A stretch of 64,000 nt of DNA from Cryobacterium sp. Y57 (GCF_002929505.1 NZ_PJJL01000071.1:248001-312000); one strand, 5' to 3'. Numbered from the stretch's first letter, positions 7,883-18,890 are shown. Numbers and translations are program-made. Notes: a model not told the origin generated them from the sequence alone.

Positions 7883-8416
7883 ATGGACCCGCTAACCTTT
7901 CGTCGCGCGACGACCCAAGACATTCCAGCCTTACTGGTCTTGGTGACAAGCGCCTATCGGGGCGACGCGAGCCGAAAGGGCTGGACCTATGAGGCCGACC
8001 TTATCGACGGGCAGCGCCTCGACGCCGACATTCTTCATGGAGACCTCAGTCGCGCCGACAGCGTCGTTCTTCTCGGTGAACGCGAAGGCGATCTGGTGGG
8101 GTGCGCGCATATCGCGAAGGATGTGGGCGATAGGGCCTATTTCGGTATGTTCGCCGTGCGACCGACCGGGCAGAGCCAGGGCGACGGCACACGTATCCTG
8201 GCCGAAGCTGAACGCCTGGCTGTCTCGGAATGGGCTTCAACCGTGATGACGATGACGGTCATCGATGTGCGTGACTCCCTCATCGCGTTCTATGAGCGGC
8301 GGGGCTACCAGCGAACCGGCGTGCAGAAACCCTTTCACTTCGACACACGCTTTGGAATACCCCGGCGTAACGACCTACAGCTCGAGGTGCTCGAAAAAGT
8401 TCTGCAGCACGGCTAA
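7883..8416 (+). CDS. GNAT-family N-acetyltransferase
   Basis: A 177-residue protein starting MDPLTFRRATTQDIPALLVL, the standard first strand and helix of a GNAT domain. The acetyl-CoA region appears as YFGMFAVRPTGQSQGDGTRI: the usual Q/R-x-x-G-x-G/A loop is present as GQSQGDGTRI. YERRGYQRTGVQKPF closes the fold. The acceptor cannot be predicted. The start is uncertain: an in-frame ATG at 7856 is an alternative, but the purines before it lie too close. It begins 34 bases after the DoxX gene and is probably in the same transcript. Confidence 0.85.
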   Translation: MDPLTFRRATTQDIPALLVLVTSAYRGDASRKGWTYEADLIDGQRLDADILHGDLSRADSVVLLGEREGDLVGCAHIAKDVGDRAYFGMFAVRPTGQSQGDGTRILAEAERLAVSEWASTVMTMTVIDVRDSLIAFYERRGYQRTGVQKPFHFDTRFGIPRRNDLQLEVLEKVLQHG

Positions 8417-8499
8417 ACATCCCGCCTCTTGGAGGCGCGTACATCAGCCGGTGATCGCGCCCCGTTCGGGTTGTGACGAATGGCAGGCTGCTTTGCGCA

Positions 8500-9108
8500 T
8501 CAATGCAAGGTACTGATCGGGCGTGAGCGCAACCACATGCCTGACGGGGGATGAAACGGCAGCAGGAAATGTAGGAGGAGTCCGGACAGCGCCGTGACAG
8601 CTACCGCTCCGATGGCGCCGAAATTCGTGAACTGTGCCTCAACGTTGACCCCGGCCAATGTCGTCACGGTCCATCCGAGCGCCCACAGCGTGGCCATGCC
8701 CAGGGCCCACAGCCAGCGTCGGCGCGTGCGCGGCGGTAACCCCACAGCCTGCGCGGCACCGAGCACGATCCCGGTGATCGCTCCCATCAGGGCCAACTCC
8801 GGAAGCGTCGTGCGATAGTCGACCACCGTCGAGCCCAGGAGCAGACCCAAACCCAAACCAATCCCGGTCAGCGGAACCCAGTTCAGCGGATTGAGACGAC
8901 GCCGACTGACCAGCACCTGGCCGAAGCCGATTACGACCCCACAAACCGCGCCACCGATAAGGGCCGATACGGGGTTACTCACGCGCCCCCCGACGGCCGT
9001 GCCGGCGAAACCCGCGATCGGGAACGCAAGAAATCCCACGCTCCACAGCAGCCAGGTCGAGAAGAATGTGGGGTTTCGGAAGCTGGGATTGCGATGGAGT
9101 CGCCGCAT
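8500..9108 (-). CDS. Hypothetical multi-pass membrane protein
   Basis: A 202-residue protein made almost entirely of hydrophobic segments, about six: WLLWSVGFLAFPIAGFAGTA, ALIGGAVCGVVIGFGQVLV, VPLTGIGLGLGLLLGSTVV, LALMGAITGIVLGAAQAVGL, WLWALGMATLWALGWTVTT and IGAVAVTALSGLLLHFLLPF. Basic loops such as SRRRLNPLN and PPRTRRRW suggest orientation. Glycine-rich helix pairs repeat at the N- and C-terminal halves, hinting at an internal duplication. I know no function. The ATG at 9108 is preferred to one nine codons upstream. It lies downstream of the jetABC operon on the same strand but 210 bases away. Confidence 0.7.
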   Translation of the reverse strand: MRRLHRNPSFRNPTFFSTWLLWSVGFLAFPIAGFAGTAVGGRVSNPVSALIGGAVCGVVIGFGQVLVSRRRLNPLNWVPLTGIGLGLGLLLGSTVVDYRTTLPELALMGAITGIVLGAAQAVGLPPRTRRRWLWALGMATLWALGWTVTTLAGVNVEAQFTNFGAIGAVAVTALSGLLLHFLLPFHPPSGMWLRSRPISTLH

Positions 9109-9318
9109 TGTGGTCACGTTACTACTCCAGTCCAAGGTACTGGTCGGTGAGTGCAGCCCAAGTCAGTGAGAATGAACCTCGGACCGGCCTGCAAACATGC
9201 TACGCCCAAGCCAGTGCGGCCCGACAGCGTGCGGGGATACCCAAACATCGAGGCACCTCATCGGCGAACGCCGCTTGGGCGACGGTGCGGGCGTTTTTTG
9301 CACGCAGCGCCGCCCGGA
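9109..9318. other. Spacer downstream of jetC; no jetD
   Basis: In Wadjet operons the nuclease gene jetD directly follows jetC. Here the 210 bases after the jetC stop hold no open frame resembling a DUF3322/DUF2220 protein, only the start region of the next membrane-protein gene. A TTTTTT run at about 9294 lies on the plus strand and cannot terminate the minus-strand operon. Confidence 0.7.
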
Positions 9319-12300
9319 CTAGGCGGCCGACGCTTCGGCCACAACTGCCTCCGGCGATGCCAACGGCGTGATATAGGAGTAACCGGTGGTCGTGTTCTTG
9401 GTGACCGACAGCACGAGTTGCATGGATGGTTCGAGGGCGGTGACCTTGTCGAGCGGAGCTCCGACGATGAGTTGAAAGCCGAGGCCCTTCCACGCGGCGA
9501 CGGCTCGACCAGCGAATTCAGCGTCGGATTTGACGAAACCCTCGTCGAGAAACACCGGCGCGAAGCGCGGCCGGGTGCGGCTTTCATCGCCAAGCTGAAA
9601 GCGCAGGGCTGCGCCGACCACGAAGGCCACAAGCTCCTGCGACTCACCACCGCTCTTTCCGCCGAGGGACGAGTAGGTGCTGACGCGGGTACCGTCTTGC
9701 GTCACACGAACAGCCGTGATCTCGACGTGCTGGCGCACATCGAGCAACACATCGCGCTGGGAGGTGCTGGTGCTGTCAGAACGCCGAATCACAGCCATGA
9801 ACTGCTGCAGCCGGGTGAACCGATCCTCGGTTTGATCGTCGGTGAATTGCTCCGTCGCACCGGAGGAGAGCGCTTTGAGCTCCTTGCGGAACGAGGTCGC
9901 GTCGTCTCGGTGCAGTCGGCGCAGCGAAATCTGTAAGCGGTCCCGGGTCGCGCCGAACGGCAGGGTCGCGAGGATCTCATTGATGGGCCGCAACCGGTCT
10001 TCGATCTCTTCGATGGCCGTGTTGAACGCACCGGTGAGCGGCACGAGGTCCTGCCCGCTCCACGCGGAGAGCCGGCGTTTCCATTCCTGGCGACGCTCGG
10101 AAAGACCGAGGGTGCGGATGGCGTCGAGAATATCGGTGTAACTCGTGACCGATTCGAGCGCGACACCGATATTCGGGTCGGGCCAGCGAGCCTGGTACGT
10201 CTCGAAGATACCGATCATGGTGGCGCGGTCGCGGGCGGCACCGTCACGATCCTGCGCCGACTGGTTGATCAGCCGCTCACGCAGGCGTTTCAGGCCGCCG
10301 GGGAAACCGGCGAGGTCGTTCTGGTCGGTGACGCGCGCGAACTGCTCATCGAGGTGCAGAGAATGTTCCGGCGACAGGGTCAGCGCGCCGCTGTGTTCGA
10401 TCTGTTCGAGTCGATCATTCACCGCGTCCTGTGCGTCGACGATGTTACCCTGCTCGTCATTGAGCACGGCCCCGGCCTGCTCGGTGCTGTGCTTGAGTTT
10501 CTGGGCAGCATCCAACTCGAGGGCGAGCCGGGCCCCTTCGTTACTCAGAGCGCGCAGAATATCACTGCTGGCCAGCATCCGCTCTTGTTCCGATTTCTTG
10601 CCCTGGATGCGTTCGGCTGCTGCCGCGACGTCAACGGTCAGCCAGTCGGTGTCGAGAATGTATTGGTGAGCGACCTGTCGGTCGCGCAGTGCACCGAGTT
10701 GCTCGGTGACAGCGGATGCCCGCCCCGCTATCGTGTCAGCGGCCAGCCCCTGCGCGGCCAGCTCTACGGCGATGTCATCGAGCCGGGCCCGGCTGGAAAA
10801 ACCGATGATCGACTTCTGGCCGGTGTTCCAGCCATGGGCGCCGCGGGAACCGTTGCGCGTCTGCCCGCTCGGCGTCACCCGTGCACCCTCACCAACCAGC
10901 TCGGACGGGTTGGCCACGCAGAGCGCGTCGAGGCTCGACGACTGAAGGCGCGCCTGCACCCAGCTGCTGAACGGCGAGTCCTTCAGGTCGAGCTTGCCGG
11001 ACACATAGCGGGCGTCGCCGGTCACGGCCTGATGCTGCTTCAGGGCCACACCCTCGAAGTGGATGCGCAGAGGCAGCTGCAGTGGATCGATCGCCGCGCT
11101 CAGGTGTGCAAGGCGCGTCTCATCAACGAGCAGAACCCGAACGACCGACGACAGGGTCACCTCGGCGGCCTGCCGCCACTGTTCCTCACCGGCGGTGATG
11201 TCGATGAGTTCGGCCACGAACGGCAGTTCCTGGGCCGGAATTCCCGCCGCTTCGGCGATCAGTAGCCGGGCCTGGTGCAGGGGCTGTGGCACCAGGCTTT
11301 CCCGCCCGGTCAAAAATACGCGCTCTTTTTTGAGGGAACGGATGCCCTCCTCCACGGGGTACGCCTCACGCTGCAGTGCCGCGCGCGTCGCCTCCAGGGC
11401 AGATTCGGCGGCGGCGAACCCGGCGGTGGAGCGGGTGGCCTCCCGCTGGGCGGCTGCGAAGCTCGCAGCGGAATCGATCGATGCCGCCAGAACGTGCACC
11501 CTTTGAGCGAAACTTTCGTGGTCCCGAGCCACAGTGTCGCGTTGGTCGCTGAGGTGTACAAGCTCGGTCTGCAGCCGTTCGAGCACGTCGCCGCCGTTGT
11601 CGCGCTCCTGCTGTTGCAACTCGACAACCCGGACTTTCAGCGCGGTCTCGGCGTCGCGCGCCTCTACGAGGGCGGTCTGGTTGTCGCGGCGGGCTGCTCG
11701 GTTGGTATCGGCGGCATTCTCGAGCAGGGTGTGCTCGGTGAGCAGCTGCCACAGCACAAACGGGGTGTCCCCAGCCCGGTGCACCCCGAAGGTGTCGACC
11801 AGTTCGGCCTTGGCGGTTGCGACCTGGTAAGCCTGCTGCAGTTCGGGCAGGCGTTCGAGCACCTGGGCCTTCTGCGCTTCGGTGACCATGGCGCCGTAGG
11901 AACGTTCCAGGTCTTCGAAGTGGTCGACCGCTTTGTCGGCGGCAGCGAAGGTCGCAGGCTCTTCGAGCACCATCGACTTGTAGAGTCCGTCGACCGTTTT
12001 CACCTGCTGGCCGGCCTGGATGCGGGCGAGCAGCCGCAGGGCCTTGCCGCCCTCGCCGTTGGCACCGATACCGAGCCGGGTGTACAGGGTTTGGGCGAAC
12101 GCCGCGTAGGTATCGAACACGTCGAGGCCCTCGAAGCGGGCCTTGAGGGCGCGCTTGTCGAACCGGTTCTCGGCGCAGGAGGCCAGGTCGCGTAGGTCTA
12201 GGCATCCGTCGGCCGTGGCCATTTTCATGGCGACGTCGGCGAATTTATGGGCGCCACGCGGTACGTAGTAGGCCCGCAGCACGGTGAATCGGCGCTGGTT

Positions 12301-12705
12301 GTCGTCGATGAAGGTCAGGCCGATGGCGCCCCAGGTTGCCTCGTGTGCGCCTCGCAGCACCTGGTCGGTCAGCTCGCCGGTTGCCGCTTCCCGGTTGGCG
12401 TCGGTCTTGCCGCGCAGGTAGGTCATCAGGTTGCGCTGGTCGTGGCTGCGGGCACGGCCCGACCCGGCATCGTTCGAGGCACCGTTGAACGGGGTGTCCG
12501 AGGGCATCATCAGCGCCAGGTAGGCGTCGAGCAGGCTGCTCTTGCCGGTGCCGGAGGCACCGGAGACGAGCGTGGCCGCGGCACTGAAGTCGATCGTGTG
12601 GTGACCGTGAAATCCGCCCCAGTTGACCAGTTGCATGGATTCGGCTCGCCACTGGGTAGTGCCCTCGGTGGCGCCGTCGATGTAGAACAGCGGGGAATCG
12701 TTCAT
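9319..12705 (-). CDS. jetC: JetC-like SMC ATPase (MksB/Wadjet family)
   Basis: An 1128-residue SMC-type ATPase. Walker A is at residues 49-57 (GASGTGKSS) after the typical [17 protein letters not shown] strand. Long coiled coils flank a central globular hinge region (residues ~480-640), and the second half-ATPase domain has the ABC signature in GGKSGGESQ (~1015-1023) and Walker B VFLDEGF (~1051-1057). The head, coils and hinge all look complete. In Wadjet systems JetA, JetB and JetC form a MukBEF-like condensin that extrudes plasmid loops; MksB is the housekeeping relative. The start overlaps the jetB stop by ATGA. It is the last gene of a three-gene operon, and no jetD follows. Confidence 0.88.
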   Translation of the reverse strand: MNDSPLFYIDGATEGTTQWRAESMQLVNWGGFHGHHTIDFSAAATLVSGASGTGKSSLLDAYLALMMPSDTPFNGASNDAGSGRARSHDQRNLMTYLRGKTDANREAATGELTDQVLRGAHEATWGAIGLTFIDDNQRRFTVLRAYYVPRGAHKFADVAMKMATADGCLDLRDLASCAENRFDKRALKARFEGLDVFDTYAAFAQTLYTRLGIGANGEGGKALRLLARIQAGQQVKTVDGLYKSMVLEEPATFAAADKAVDHFEDLERSYGAMVTEAQKAQVLERLPELQQAYQVATAKAELVDTFGVHRAGDTPFVLWQLLTEHTLLENAADTNRAARRDNQTALVEARDAETALKVRVVELQQQERDNGGDVLERLQTELVHLSDQRDTVARDHESFAQRVHVLAASIDSAASFAAAQREATRSTAGFAAAESALEATRAALQREAYPVEEGIRSLKKERVFLTGRESLVPQPLHQARLLIAEAAGIPAQELPFVAELIDITAGEEQWRQAAEVTLSSVVRVLLVDETRLAHLSAAIDPLQLPLRIHFEGVALKQHQAVTGDARYVSGKLDLKDSPFSSWVQARLQSSSLDALCVANPSELVGEGARVTPSGQTRNGSRGAHGWNTGQKSIIGFSSRARLDDIAVELAAQGLAADTIAGRASAVTEQLGALRDRQVAHQYILDTDWLTVDVAAAAERIQGKKSEQERMLASSDILRALSNEGARLALELDAAQKLKHSTEQAGAVLNDEQGNIVDAQDAVNDRLEQIEHSGALTLSPEHSLHLDEQFARVTDQNDLAGFPGGLKRLRERLINQSAQDRDGAARDRATMIGIFETYQARWPDPNIGVALESVTSYTDILDAIRTLGLSERRQEWKRRLSAWSGQDLVPLTGAFNTAIEEIEDRLRPINEILATLPFGATRDRLQISLRRLHRDDATSFRKELKALSSGATEQFTDDQTEDRFTRLQQFMAVIRRSDSTSTSQRDVLLDVRQHVEITAVRVTQDGTRVSTYSSLGGKSGGESQELVAFVVGAALRFQLGDESRTRPRFAPVFLDEGFVKSDAEFAGRAVAAWKGLGFQLIVGAPLDKVTALEPSMQLVLSVTKNTTTGYSYITPLASPEAVVAEASAA

Positions 12706-13385
12706 GCGAGGGGCTCCAGGGGCGAGGCGGCGAGTGGTTCGGGGTCGTCAGCACGGTTTTCCTGACGCAGCCAGTCGAGCAGTTCGCCGAGACGTTCCAC
12801 CGACAACAGCACTTCGATCACGGCCGAGATGCGAAACCGGTCTGGGTCGCTGGTCTTCAGCAGCACCCTCGCCTTGGCGAGACTGTCGACCGCAGCAGCG
12901 GCCTTTCGGGCGTCACCGGACAGGTCGGTGGCGTATTCCGGGCGAAAGTGCGCAACGTTCTCGACCAGGTTGTCCCGGTCGACGAGTACGATCTCCTGGC
13001 CACTGGCCCGTTCACTGCGAAAGCGCTGGCGCAGCAGCACGAGCAGAATTGTCTCCTCGCGGGTGTAGGCCACGTCGTGCAGCAGCGTGGGAAACCGCTC
13101 GCCGCCCTCCGCGAGGGCCTGCCGCTTGAAGGCGACCTCGTAGTGGTGGTCGACATGCAGGTCGAGGAAGACGTCGTTGAGGCGGGACTTGAGCAGGCTC
13201 TGCGACTCCAACAGGGTCTGCCATTCGGCGGGTTGCAGGGCCGCCGAGATATAGCGGTGTTTCAGCAGCAGCACGAGGGTGCGACGCTGCTCTACGCTCA
13301 GCCCGCCCTCGTCGCCCTCGAACAGGGACAGGGTCTGGGGGTCGCTGTCGATGGCGGTGCCCTCAGCCGAAAAGTCGTCAATCAT
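12702..13385 (-). CDS. jetB: JetB-like DUF4194 protein (MksE/kleisin-partner)
   Basis: A 227-residue DUF4194 protein. [20 protein letters not shown] and [27 protein letters not shown] are characteristic, followed by the winged-helix part with [14 protein letters not shown] and [20 protein letters not shown]. JetB/MksE is the KITE-type subunit that binds the kleisin (JetA) and the SMC. The gene starts 8 bases before the end of jetA and ends 4 bases into jetC, so the three subunits are translationally coupled, as expected for a complex of fixed stoichiometry. Confidence 0.9.
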   Translation of the reverse strand: MIDDFSAEGTAIDSDPQTLSLFEGDEGGLSVEQRRTLVLLLKHRYISAALQPAEWQTLLESQSLLKSRLNDVFLDLHVDHHYEVAFKRQALAEGGERFPTLLHDVAYTREETILLVLLRQRFRSERASGQEIVLVDRDNLVENVAHFRPEYATDLSGDARKAAAAVDSLAKARVLLKTSDPDRFRISAVIEVLLSVERLGELLDWLRQENRADDPEPLAASPLEPLA

Positions 13386-14925
13386 GCTGGGAACCCAAAT
13401 TCTGGGCGGCCAGGGCCGCCGTGTCGTCGTCGGTCAAGATGCGTCGCGGCACGTCGAAGACCCGCATCGAGCCATCCGGTCGTATCGCTTCAAAACTCTC
13501 CAGGCTTACCGGGCCGGCCGACGTGCTCAGCTGCGCGGCCAGTTGGAGCAGGCCGAGAATCTCGACCGGGCGGCGCAGGCTCGCGCCGAAGCTGTTGAAT
13601 GCGCTGCCAACGGATGCCGCCTCCCCCGCCGCAACAGCAGCCACGAGGGCGTCGCGCAGATCTTCGAGCAGTGGCCCGCCCTGCAGGCGCAGGTCGCCCA
13701 GGCTCGGTGCTGCCGGCGCAGCGTCCGACACATCGGCCAGCGCGGGCGGCCCCAGGTGGGCAACCGGATCGTAGAACCGTTCGCGCAGGTGTTCCACCTC
13801 GAGAGTGCCGGGCATGAGCTCGGTGGTGACAGTGGAGCGTGGGCCGGCGGTCTGCATCCAGACGGCGAGTTCGCGGTTGACACCCCGCAGCACGAGCTCA
13901 AGCTCGCGGTCTTTCACCACGTCGTGGTTGACGATGTGCTCGCGCAGGGTGGTCGAGAGCCCGGTGCGCTGGGTCAGAACGTCATCGATACCCTTGCGCA
14001 GCAGCGTCACCGTGCTCATGAAGCTGCGACGTTCGTTCAGGCTCAGTTCGAGGGCGAACGGATGCAGCAGGATCGACTCCAGATCTGCCTTGAGCCCCTG
14101 CATGAGCGTGTCGTTGCGCAGCAGGGTGAACGCACCCTCGAAGGCGCGACCCTCAGCCGTCGACGACATGAGGGCATCCGTTTTGGCCAGGTAGTCGTCG
14201 AGAACCTCGCTGATGGGTCGTTCCTCGCCGCGAAAGTCGTTGACGATCTGCCGGTGCATGGCCGCGACCGATTCCTCGACCCGTTTGAAGTCGCTCGGGA
14301 GTTGCTGGATGAGGTCGATGAGGTTTGCGTAGCCCTCGTGCATCTGCTCGTTCGAGGCCGCTTCGACAGCGCCGCCGCCAGCGAGACGATCGCGCTCGCT
14401 GGTCAGTTCATCGATCTGCTGGTCGAGGCGGCGAACCCGCTCTTCGCGATCGGGGTTGGCCTCCGTGGCCCGGTGGCGCACGGTGTCGACGATTGTCGAG
14501 AGTCTGGACTCGCTGATCAGCGCCCGATCGCGGGCGAGGCCGTCGACGAGAAGCAGGGCTTCAAGGGCGTGGCTGGTGAGTGAGTAGTGCTCCACATTCT
14601 CGTCAGCGCTGCCGCCGCCATTTCCGCCACCATTTCCATCGCCCAGATCGCGCACTTCGCGGTACAGCCACAGGTCGTTCATCCACTGCACGCACAGGGC
14701 ACGGCCGGTCTTCTCGGGGGCGTCGACACCGGTGCTGCGAAGGTCAGCGAGGTAGGCATCCACTTGGGTATGCAGCAGCTCGCAGGCCACGCTGCGGCGG
14801 TCCCGGCTGAACGAGCTCTTGAACACCGCGAGCACGAACGGCGCCCATTTGCGGTCGAGTAGGCGCAAAGTCGGTTTGTCGAAGGCTTCGCGTACCCGCG
14901 CCAATTCGCTCGCAATATCACTCAA
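13378..14925 (-). CDS. jetA: JetA-like DUF3375 protein (MksF/kleisin)
   Basis: A 515-residue DUF3375 protein, the kleisin of the JetABC/MksBEF condensins. It begins [20 protein letters not shown] and has an N-terminal winged-helix region, a coiled coil near residues 165-190 ([20 protein letters not shown]) and a C-terminal domain that includes VFDVPRRIL near residue 490. A glycine/asparagine-rich insert ([12 protein letters not shown], about residues 96-107) looks like a flexible linker and is probably lineage specific. First gene of the operon; a 59-base spacer separates it from the S9 peptidase gene. Confidence 0.9.
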   Translation of the reverse strand: MSDIASELARVREAFDKPTLRLLDRKWAPFVLAVFKSSFSRDRRSVACELLHTQVDAYLADLRSTGVDAPEKTGRALCVQWMNDLWLYREVRDLGDGNGGGNGGGSADENVEHYSLTSHALEALLLVDGLARDRALISESRLSTIVDTVRHRATEANPDREERVRRLDQQIDELTSERDRLAGGGAVEAASNEQMHEGYANLIDLIQQLPSDFKRVEESVAAMHRQIVNDFRGEERPISEVLDDYLAKTDALMSSTAEGRAFEGAFTLLRNDTLMQGLKADLESILLHPFALELSLNERRSFMSTVTLLRKGIDDVLTQRTGLSTTLREHIVNHDVVKDRELELVLRGVNRELAVWMQTAGPRSTVTTELMPGTLEVEHLRERFYDPVAHLGPPALADVSDAAPAAPSLGDLRLQGGPLLEDLRDALVAAVAAGEAASVGSAFNSFGASLRRPVEILGLLQLAAQLSTSAGPVSLESFEAIRPDGSMRVFDVPRRILTDDDTAALAAQNLGSQHD

Positions 14926-14984
14926 TAGCTGGTTCCTCTCCAGCTCTCCACTTTAACCGACTGGATGGGTTGCCCCTGACCCGC

Positions 14985-17117
14985 TCAGCCGAGCAGGCTC
15001 GGCCTCTTCCAATCGCCGCCGTGCACGTGCTGGTCGAGAAAGGCGAACACGGTCTGGTACCAGAGAACGGCGTGCTGCGGCTTCAACACCCAGTGGTTCT
15101 CATCGGGAAAGAAGAGGAACTTGTGCTGGGTACTGCCGTCGGCAGTGGCGTGGTGTTCGGCGAGCTCCGACCACAGTCGCAGGCTTTCGCCGATCGGCAC
15201 CCGGTAGTCGTGGTCGCCGTGAATCACGAGCATGGGCGTGACGATGTCGCGCACGGCCTGGTGCGGCGAATTGTCGACCATGCCTTGCGCGGAAAAGATG
15301 CTCTGCCAATACTCGGAGTTGTCGGTCGTGCCACTGAACTGGTCGAGCGACCACAGACTCGCGTGGCTGACGATGGCTCGAAACCGGTCGGTGTGCCCGG
15401 CGACCCAGTTAGCCATGTAGCCGCCGAACGATCCGCCCATTGCCGCCGTCAGGGTCGCGTCAATATCGGGGCGGGCCTCGGCGGCGTCGGTGATCGCGAG
15501 CAGGTCGGTGTACGGCTTGGCGCCCCAGGCGTTCCAGCCGCGCGCGATGAACTCGAGGCCGTACCCGGTCGACAGCGCGGGATCGGGCAGGAGCACCGCG
15601 TAGCCGCGGGCCACGGCGAGCAGCGGGCTCCAGCGCCAGCTCCAGGCGTTCCAGCTGTTCAGCGGGCCGCCGTGGATCCAGAGCAACAGCGGGGCCGGAT
15701 GCTGCGCCGAGGCCTGCGCAGGCAGCAGCAGCCAGGCCCGCACCCGCGCTCCGTCCTCGGCAAGAGTCTCGACCTCGGTGATCGTGCTGGGAACGTCGGG
15801 CAGCGCGGCCGGTGTGGCCAGCGTGGTGACGGTGCCGGAACGGCTGATGCGCACCGGATGCGCCGGTGCGATCCAGGAGGAGCGCAACGCCACGAGGTCA
15901 CCGGACTGGGCGTCGACGCACACGTCGGTGTAGGTGAAGTCATCGGTGGTGAGCTGTTCGGGGGCCCCGCCGTCGAGCGGTACCCGGAAGATGGGTCCGC
16001 GACCGTTGTGGTCGGCGGTGACGATGAGGGCTGGGCTGGATTCGCCCGGAACGCCGCCGTGCGGCGCGTCGAAGACCAGGCTGGTCGGCCAGCGATCCCA
16101 CTCGGCGGCGAGGCGGCGGGGGTGGCCGCCGTCGAGGTCGGCGACCCAGATTTCCTGGTCAGCCGGACCCTGCGGGGTACTGACAGCGGACCGCACGAAG
16201 GCGATCAGTCGACCGTCGAGACTGACGGCCGGTGACTCGAAGTCGACCTTCGGTTCGTTGAACAGCGTGGTCTGGGTGCCGGTCGAAACGTCGATCGAGA
16301 CCAGAATGTACCGGCCGGAGCGCTGCTCGGCCACCCGCCGGGCCACGATGAGCGTTGATCCGTCGGGGGTCAGGGCCTGGCCGGCGGTGTCCATGGTGCG
16401 GCCGGGGGTAGGGGTGAGGTCTCGGGGACGTGGCAGATCGGCCGGGTAGGGAGCGGGGGCATCCGTTTCGCTGTCGCTGTTTCTGGCACGGTCGCTGTCG
16501 CTGTCGGGAGTGGTGACGGTGTCATGCAAGTCGGTGAGGTTGAGGGCGAGCAGGTGCGGCTCGGCCGGGCCGAGGTCGTGGTCCCAGTAACGCACCGGGT
16601 AGCTCTCGTGCAGAATGGCCACGACCTTCTTGTCGGCGCGCTCCTTGCGTGCGACGCCATCGGATTCGAGGTCGGTGGCACTTGGCAGCAGGTCGGCGGC
16701 GATCACGAACGAATTGGCGGCCGTGGCGACCGCAGCGATGCCGGATACTCCCCCTGCGAGGCGAGTGATAGCGCGGGCCTCGCCGCCGGCGGCGGGCAGC
16801 AGCCAGAGCTGGGCAGCCTCGGTGTCTTTTTCTGCAGCGGCATCGGGCCGGCTGGAGACGAACAGTACATCGCCCGCGGCGGTGAAAGCCGCCCCGGATT
16901 CTCCCTTGGCCGACCGGGTCAGGCGGGTCGGAACACCGGTACCGTCGGAGCAAACCGACCAGAGTGCCCGCTCGTAGGTCGTGCGATCACGGGTGAGTGT
17001 GGCGACGGTCAGCACGACGCGCACCCCGTCGGGCGAGAGGGTGAGACCTTCCACGCGGGGCAACGCGATGTAGTCGTCGAGGCTGGAAAATGGCGTGCTC
17101 TGGGACTCCGATGTCAT
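14985..17117 (-). CDS. S9-family serine peptidase (acylaminoacyl/prolyl oligopeptidase type)
   Basis: A 710-residue cytosolic peptidase. The first ~430 residues form a beta-propeller typical of the family, with repeats such as VEGLTLSPDGVRVVL and QALTPDGSTLIVARR. The alpha/beta-hydrolase domain follows, with PLLLWIHGGP for the oxyanion region, nucleophile S563 in GGSFGGYM, D637 in HGDHDYRVP and H675 in DENHWVL. Family members remove N-terminal peptides or acyl-amino acids from short peptides. A stretch rich in D/S (about residues 210-230) is an unusual loop. It is the gene upstream of jetABC on the same strand and has no obvious functional link. Confidence 0.92.
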   Translation of the reverse strand: MTSESQSTPFSSLDDYIALPRVEGLTLSPDGVRVVLTVATLTRDRTTYERALWSVCSDGTGVPTRLTRSAKGESGAAFTAAGDVLFVSSRPDAAAEKDTEAAQLWLLPAAGGEARAITRLAGGVSGIAAVATAANSFVIAADLLPSATDLESDGVARKERADKKVVAILHESYPVRYWDHDLGPAEPHLLALNLTDLHDTVTTPDSDSDRARNSDSETDAPAPYPADLPRPRDLTPTPGRTMDTAGQALTPDGSTLIVARRVAEQRSGRYILVSIDVSTGTQTTLFNEPKVDFESPAVSLDGRLIAFVRSAVSTPQGPADQEIWVADLDGGHPRRLAAEWDRWPTSLVFDAPHGGVPGESSPALIVTADHNGRGPIFRVPLDGGAPEQLTTDDFTYTDVCVDAQSGDLVALRSSWIAPAHPVRISRSGTVTTLATPAALPDVPSTITEVETLAEDGARVRAWLLLPAQASAQHPAPLLLWIHGGPLNSWNAWSWRWSPLLAVARGYAVLLPDPALSTGYGLEFIARGWNAWGAKPYTDLLAITDAAEARPDIDATLTAAMGGSFGGYMANWVAGHTDRFRAIVSHASLWSLDQFSGTTDNSEYWQSIFSAQGMVDNSPHQAVRDIVTPMLVIHGDHDYRVPIGESLRLWSELAEHHATADGSTQHKFLFFPDENHWVLKPQHAVLWYQTVFAFLDQHVHGGDWKRPSLLG

Positions 17118-17179
17118 GGTTGCAGGCTAGCCGATGCGGAAGCGCAGTCTCGTGCACACCATGAGTGGCAAGGTTCGTC

Positions 17180-18718
17180 TTAGGTGCGCCAGTACGGTTC
17201 GGGGCTGGGGGTGTTGGCGCGGTGACTTCGGGCGGGGCGCCAGGTTTGGGTGGGGTCCCAGAGCAGGGGCCCGCGTACCTGGGGTCTGCCATCGATCATG
17301 CGCATGTTCCATCCGCTGGTGTCGATGGTGTGGTGGTGGAACCAGCAGAAGAGGACGCCGTTGTCGATGTTGGTGGGGCCGTGTTTGTGCCAGGGGATGA
17401 CGTGGTGGACTTCACACCAGCGGGCGGGGATGATGCAGCCGGGGATGATGCAGCCTTCGTCGCGGGCACTGATCGCAGTGCGTTGTGTGGTGGTGAAGCA
17501 GCGGACGGTGTCGCCGAGGTAGAGGATGGTGCCGGTGGTGCCGGTGGTGCCGAAGATGATGTGTTGGGCGCCGCCGGCGCAGATGGCTTCCTTCACCCGG
17601 CGCATGCTGATGGGGGCTTCGACGCCGTCGATCCAGCCGACACCGCGTTCGTTGTCAAGGTCGGTGGCGTTGATGTGGATCAGGACGGTCGGGGCAGCGC
17701 CGCCCATGGTCGGGGTTTTCGGATCGCGCGCGGCTGCTTCGAACACACAGCGGAGGATGTCGGCGCGTTTCTCTCCGGAGGTGCGGGAGTCGCCGTCGTA
17801 GCGAGAATCGCCGCTGAACGGATCGGCGCTGAACGGGTCGTCGATGTTGAGACCGTCTAACTCGCTGCCGCTGTCAGTGCCGGGTGTGGTGGGTTCGAAC
17901 CGGGGCGTGCGAGACCGGGCTGACAGGTAGGTGTCGAAGAGGGTGTCCATGATGCCGCGCAGCTCGGGGGTGACATCGGCGCGCAGTGGGTAGAGGCCGT
18001 GGCGCAGCAGCCCGAACGTCAGCGTGCTTTTCGCTTCGACGGTGTCGTCGTTGGGGGCGGCGCCGTCGGGATCGAGCCGGCCCTGCCATTCCAGGGCTTG
18101 CGCCCGCAGCAGGTCGGGGGTGAAACGGATGCCGGCGCCGGGTAGTCCGGCCGTTTCCGGGGTGATCGCGCCAGTCGCGGAGGCGACCAGGGCACGTTCC
18201 ACCCGGTCCAGGTCATCCTGCAGCACTTTCCCGTGCAGCGCGGTCAACGTGCTGGCGATGATCTCTGCCGCTTCCAGGCCGAGCTCGCCGCTGACCAGTG
18301 CTTCGGCGATGACGGGGTACCGCGCTGGTACGGGCAGGCCCATCGGCGTACGTTCCACGACGGTCTCGCCCAGCTTCAGACGGCGTTGAGCTTCGCGGCT
18401 GGAGATACCGGCGAGTTGGGTGATGAATTCAACCCGGTTACGGCATCCATTCTGGTAGGCGAGGGACCCGTTGCCCCGGTCGGCCTCAGCGCGCACGCCG
18501 ATGTCGGTGGTGGCTCGTAGCCTGGCACCATCAACCTTGCGGCCGAGTTCTTCCAACGCCGCCAGTACCGCGATGGCTTCAGCATCATCCAGGTGACCAA
18601 ACCGTGTTTCCTCCAGAACAGAGCCCAGCAATGCACCAGCCTGACCGATGACGAAAACCCGAGAACCCTCAGGTTCCGGCGCGGAGCCGGGTGCAGCGGG
18701 CGGGGCGGTGAGGGTCAT
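17180..18718 (-). CDS. DUF222 / HNH endonuclease domain protein (13E12 type)
   Basis: A 512-residue protein with an N-terminal DUF222 helical region (residues ~20-330) and a C-terminal HNH nuclease motif: C-x-I-P-x-C, then CEVHHVIPWHKHG, then FCWFHHHTIDTSGWNMRM, with the His and Asn residues and paired cysteines in place. These proteins are numerous in actinobacterial genomes (13E12 repeat family), often in several copies, and behave like selfish or mobile-element-derived nucleases; their cellular role is unsettled. I chose the ATG at 18718, ten bases after AGGAGG; a GTG at 18742 would overlap that site. Confidence 0.9.
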   Translation of the reverse strand: MTLTAPPAAPGSAPEPEGSRVFVIGQAGALLGSVLEETRFGHLDDAEAIAVLAALEELGRKVDGARLRATTDIGVRAEADRGNGSLAYQNGCRNRVEFITQLAGISSREAQRRLKLGETVVERTPMGLPVPARYPVIAEALVSGELGLEAAEIIASTLTALHGKVLQDDLDRVERALVASATGAITPETAGLPGAGIRFTPDLLRAQALEWQGRLDPDGAAPNDDTVEAKSTLTFGLLRHGLYPLRADVTPELRGIMDTLFDTYLSARSRTPRFEPTTPGTDSGSELDGLNIDDPFSADPFSGDSRYDGDSRTSGEKRADILRCVFEAAARDPKTPTMGGAAPTVLIHINATDLDNERGVGWIDGVEAPISMRRVKEAICAGGAQHIIFGTTGTTGTILYLGDTVRCFTTTQRTAISARDEGCIIPGCIIPARWCEVHHVIPWHKHGPTNIDNGVLFCWFHHHTIDTSGWNMRMIDGRPQVRGPLLWDPTQTWRPARSHRANTPSPEPYWRT

Positions 18719-18890
18719 GGCGTCAATGCCTCCTTCACCCACAATTATAGCCCGAATCGCTCCTGACGACGAGGAAATCTCAGTAAATAGCGAAGGTTTT
18801 TTGCGAGTTGAATACTAAGGGCGATCACCGAAGCCTGCCCGGCACGACGACTCAAAGATCCGGTGCCCGGCTTCGTCTTCGATGTCGTTT

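Noticed and set aside
9290..9300. T run near the end of jetC as terminator
   Set aside because: The T run is on the plus strand, opposite to the direction of the operon.
14970..16235. Long plus-strand frame opposite the S9 peptidase gene
   Set aside because: The peptidase has its full catalytic triad; the antisense text has no recognisable domain.
17180..18718. DUF222/HNH gene as part of an intact mobile element
   Set aside because: No terminal repeats, integrase or intron structure around it; it looks like an ordinary single family member.
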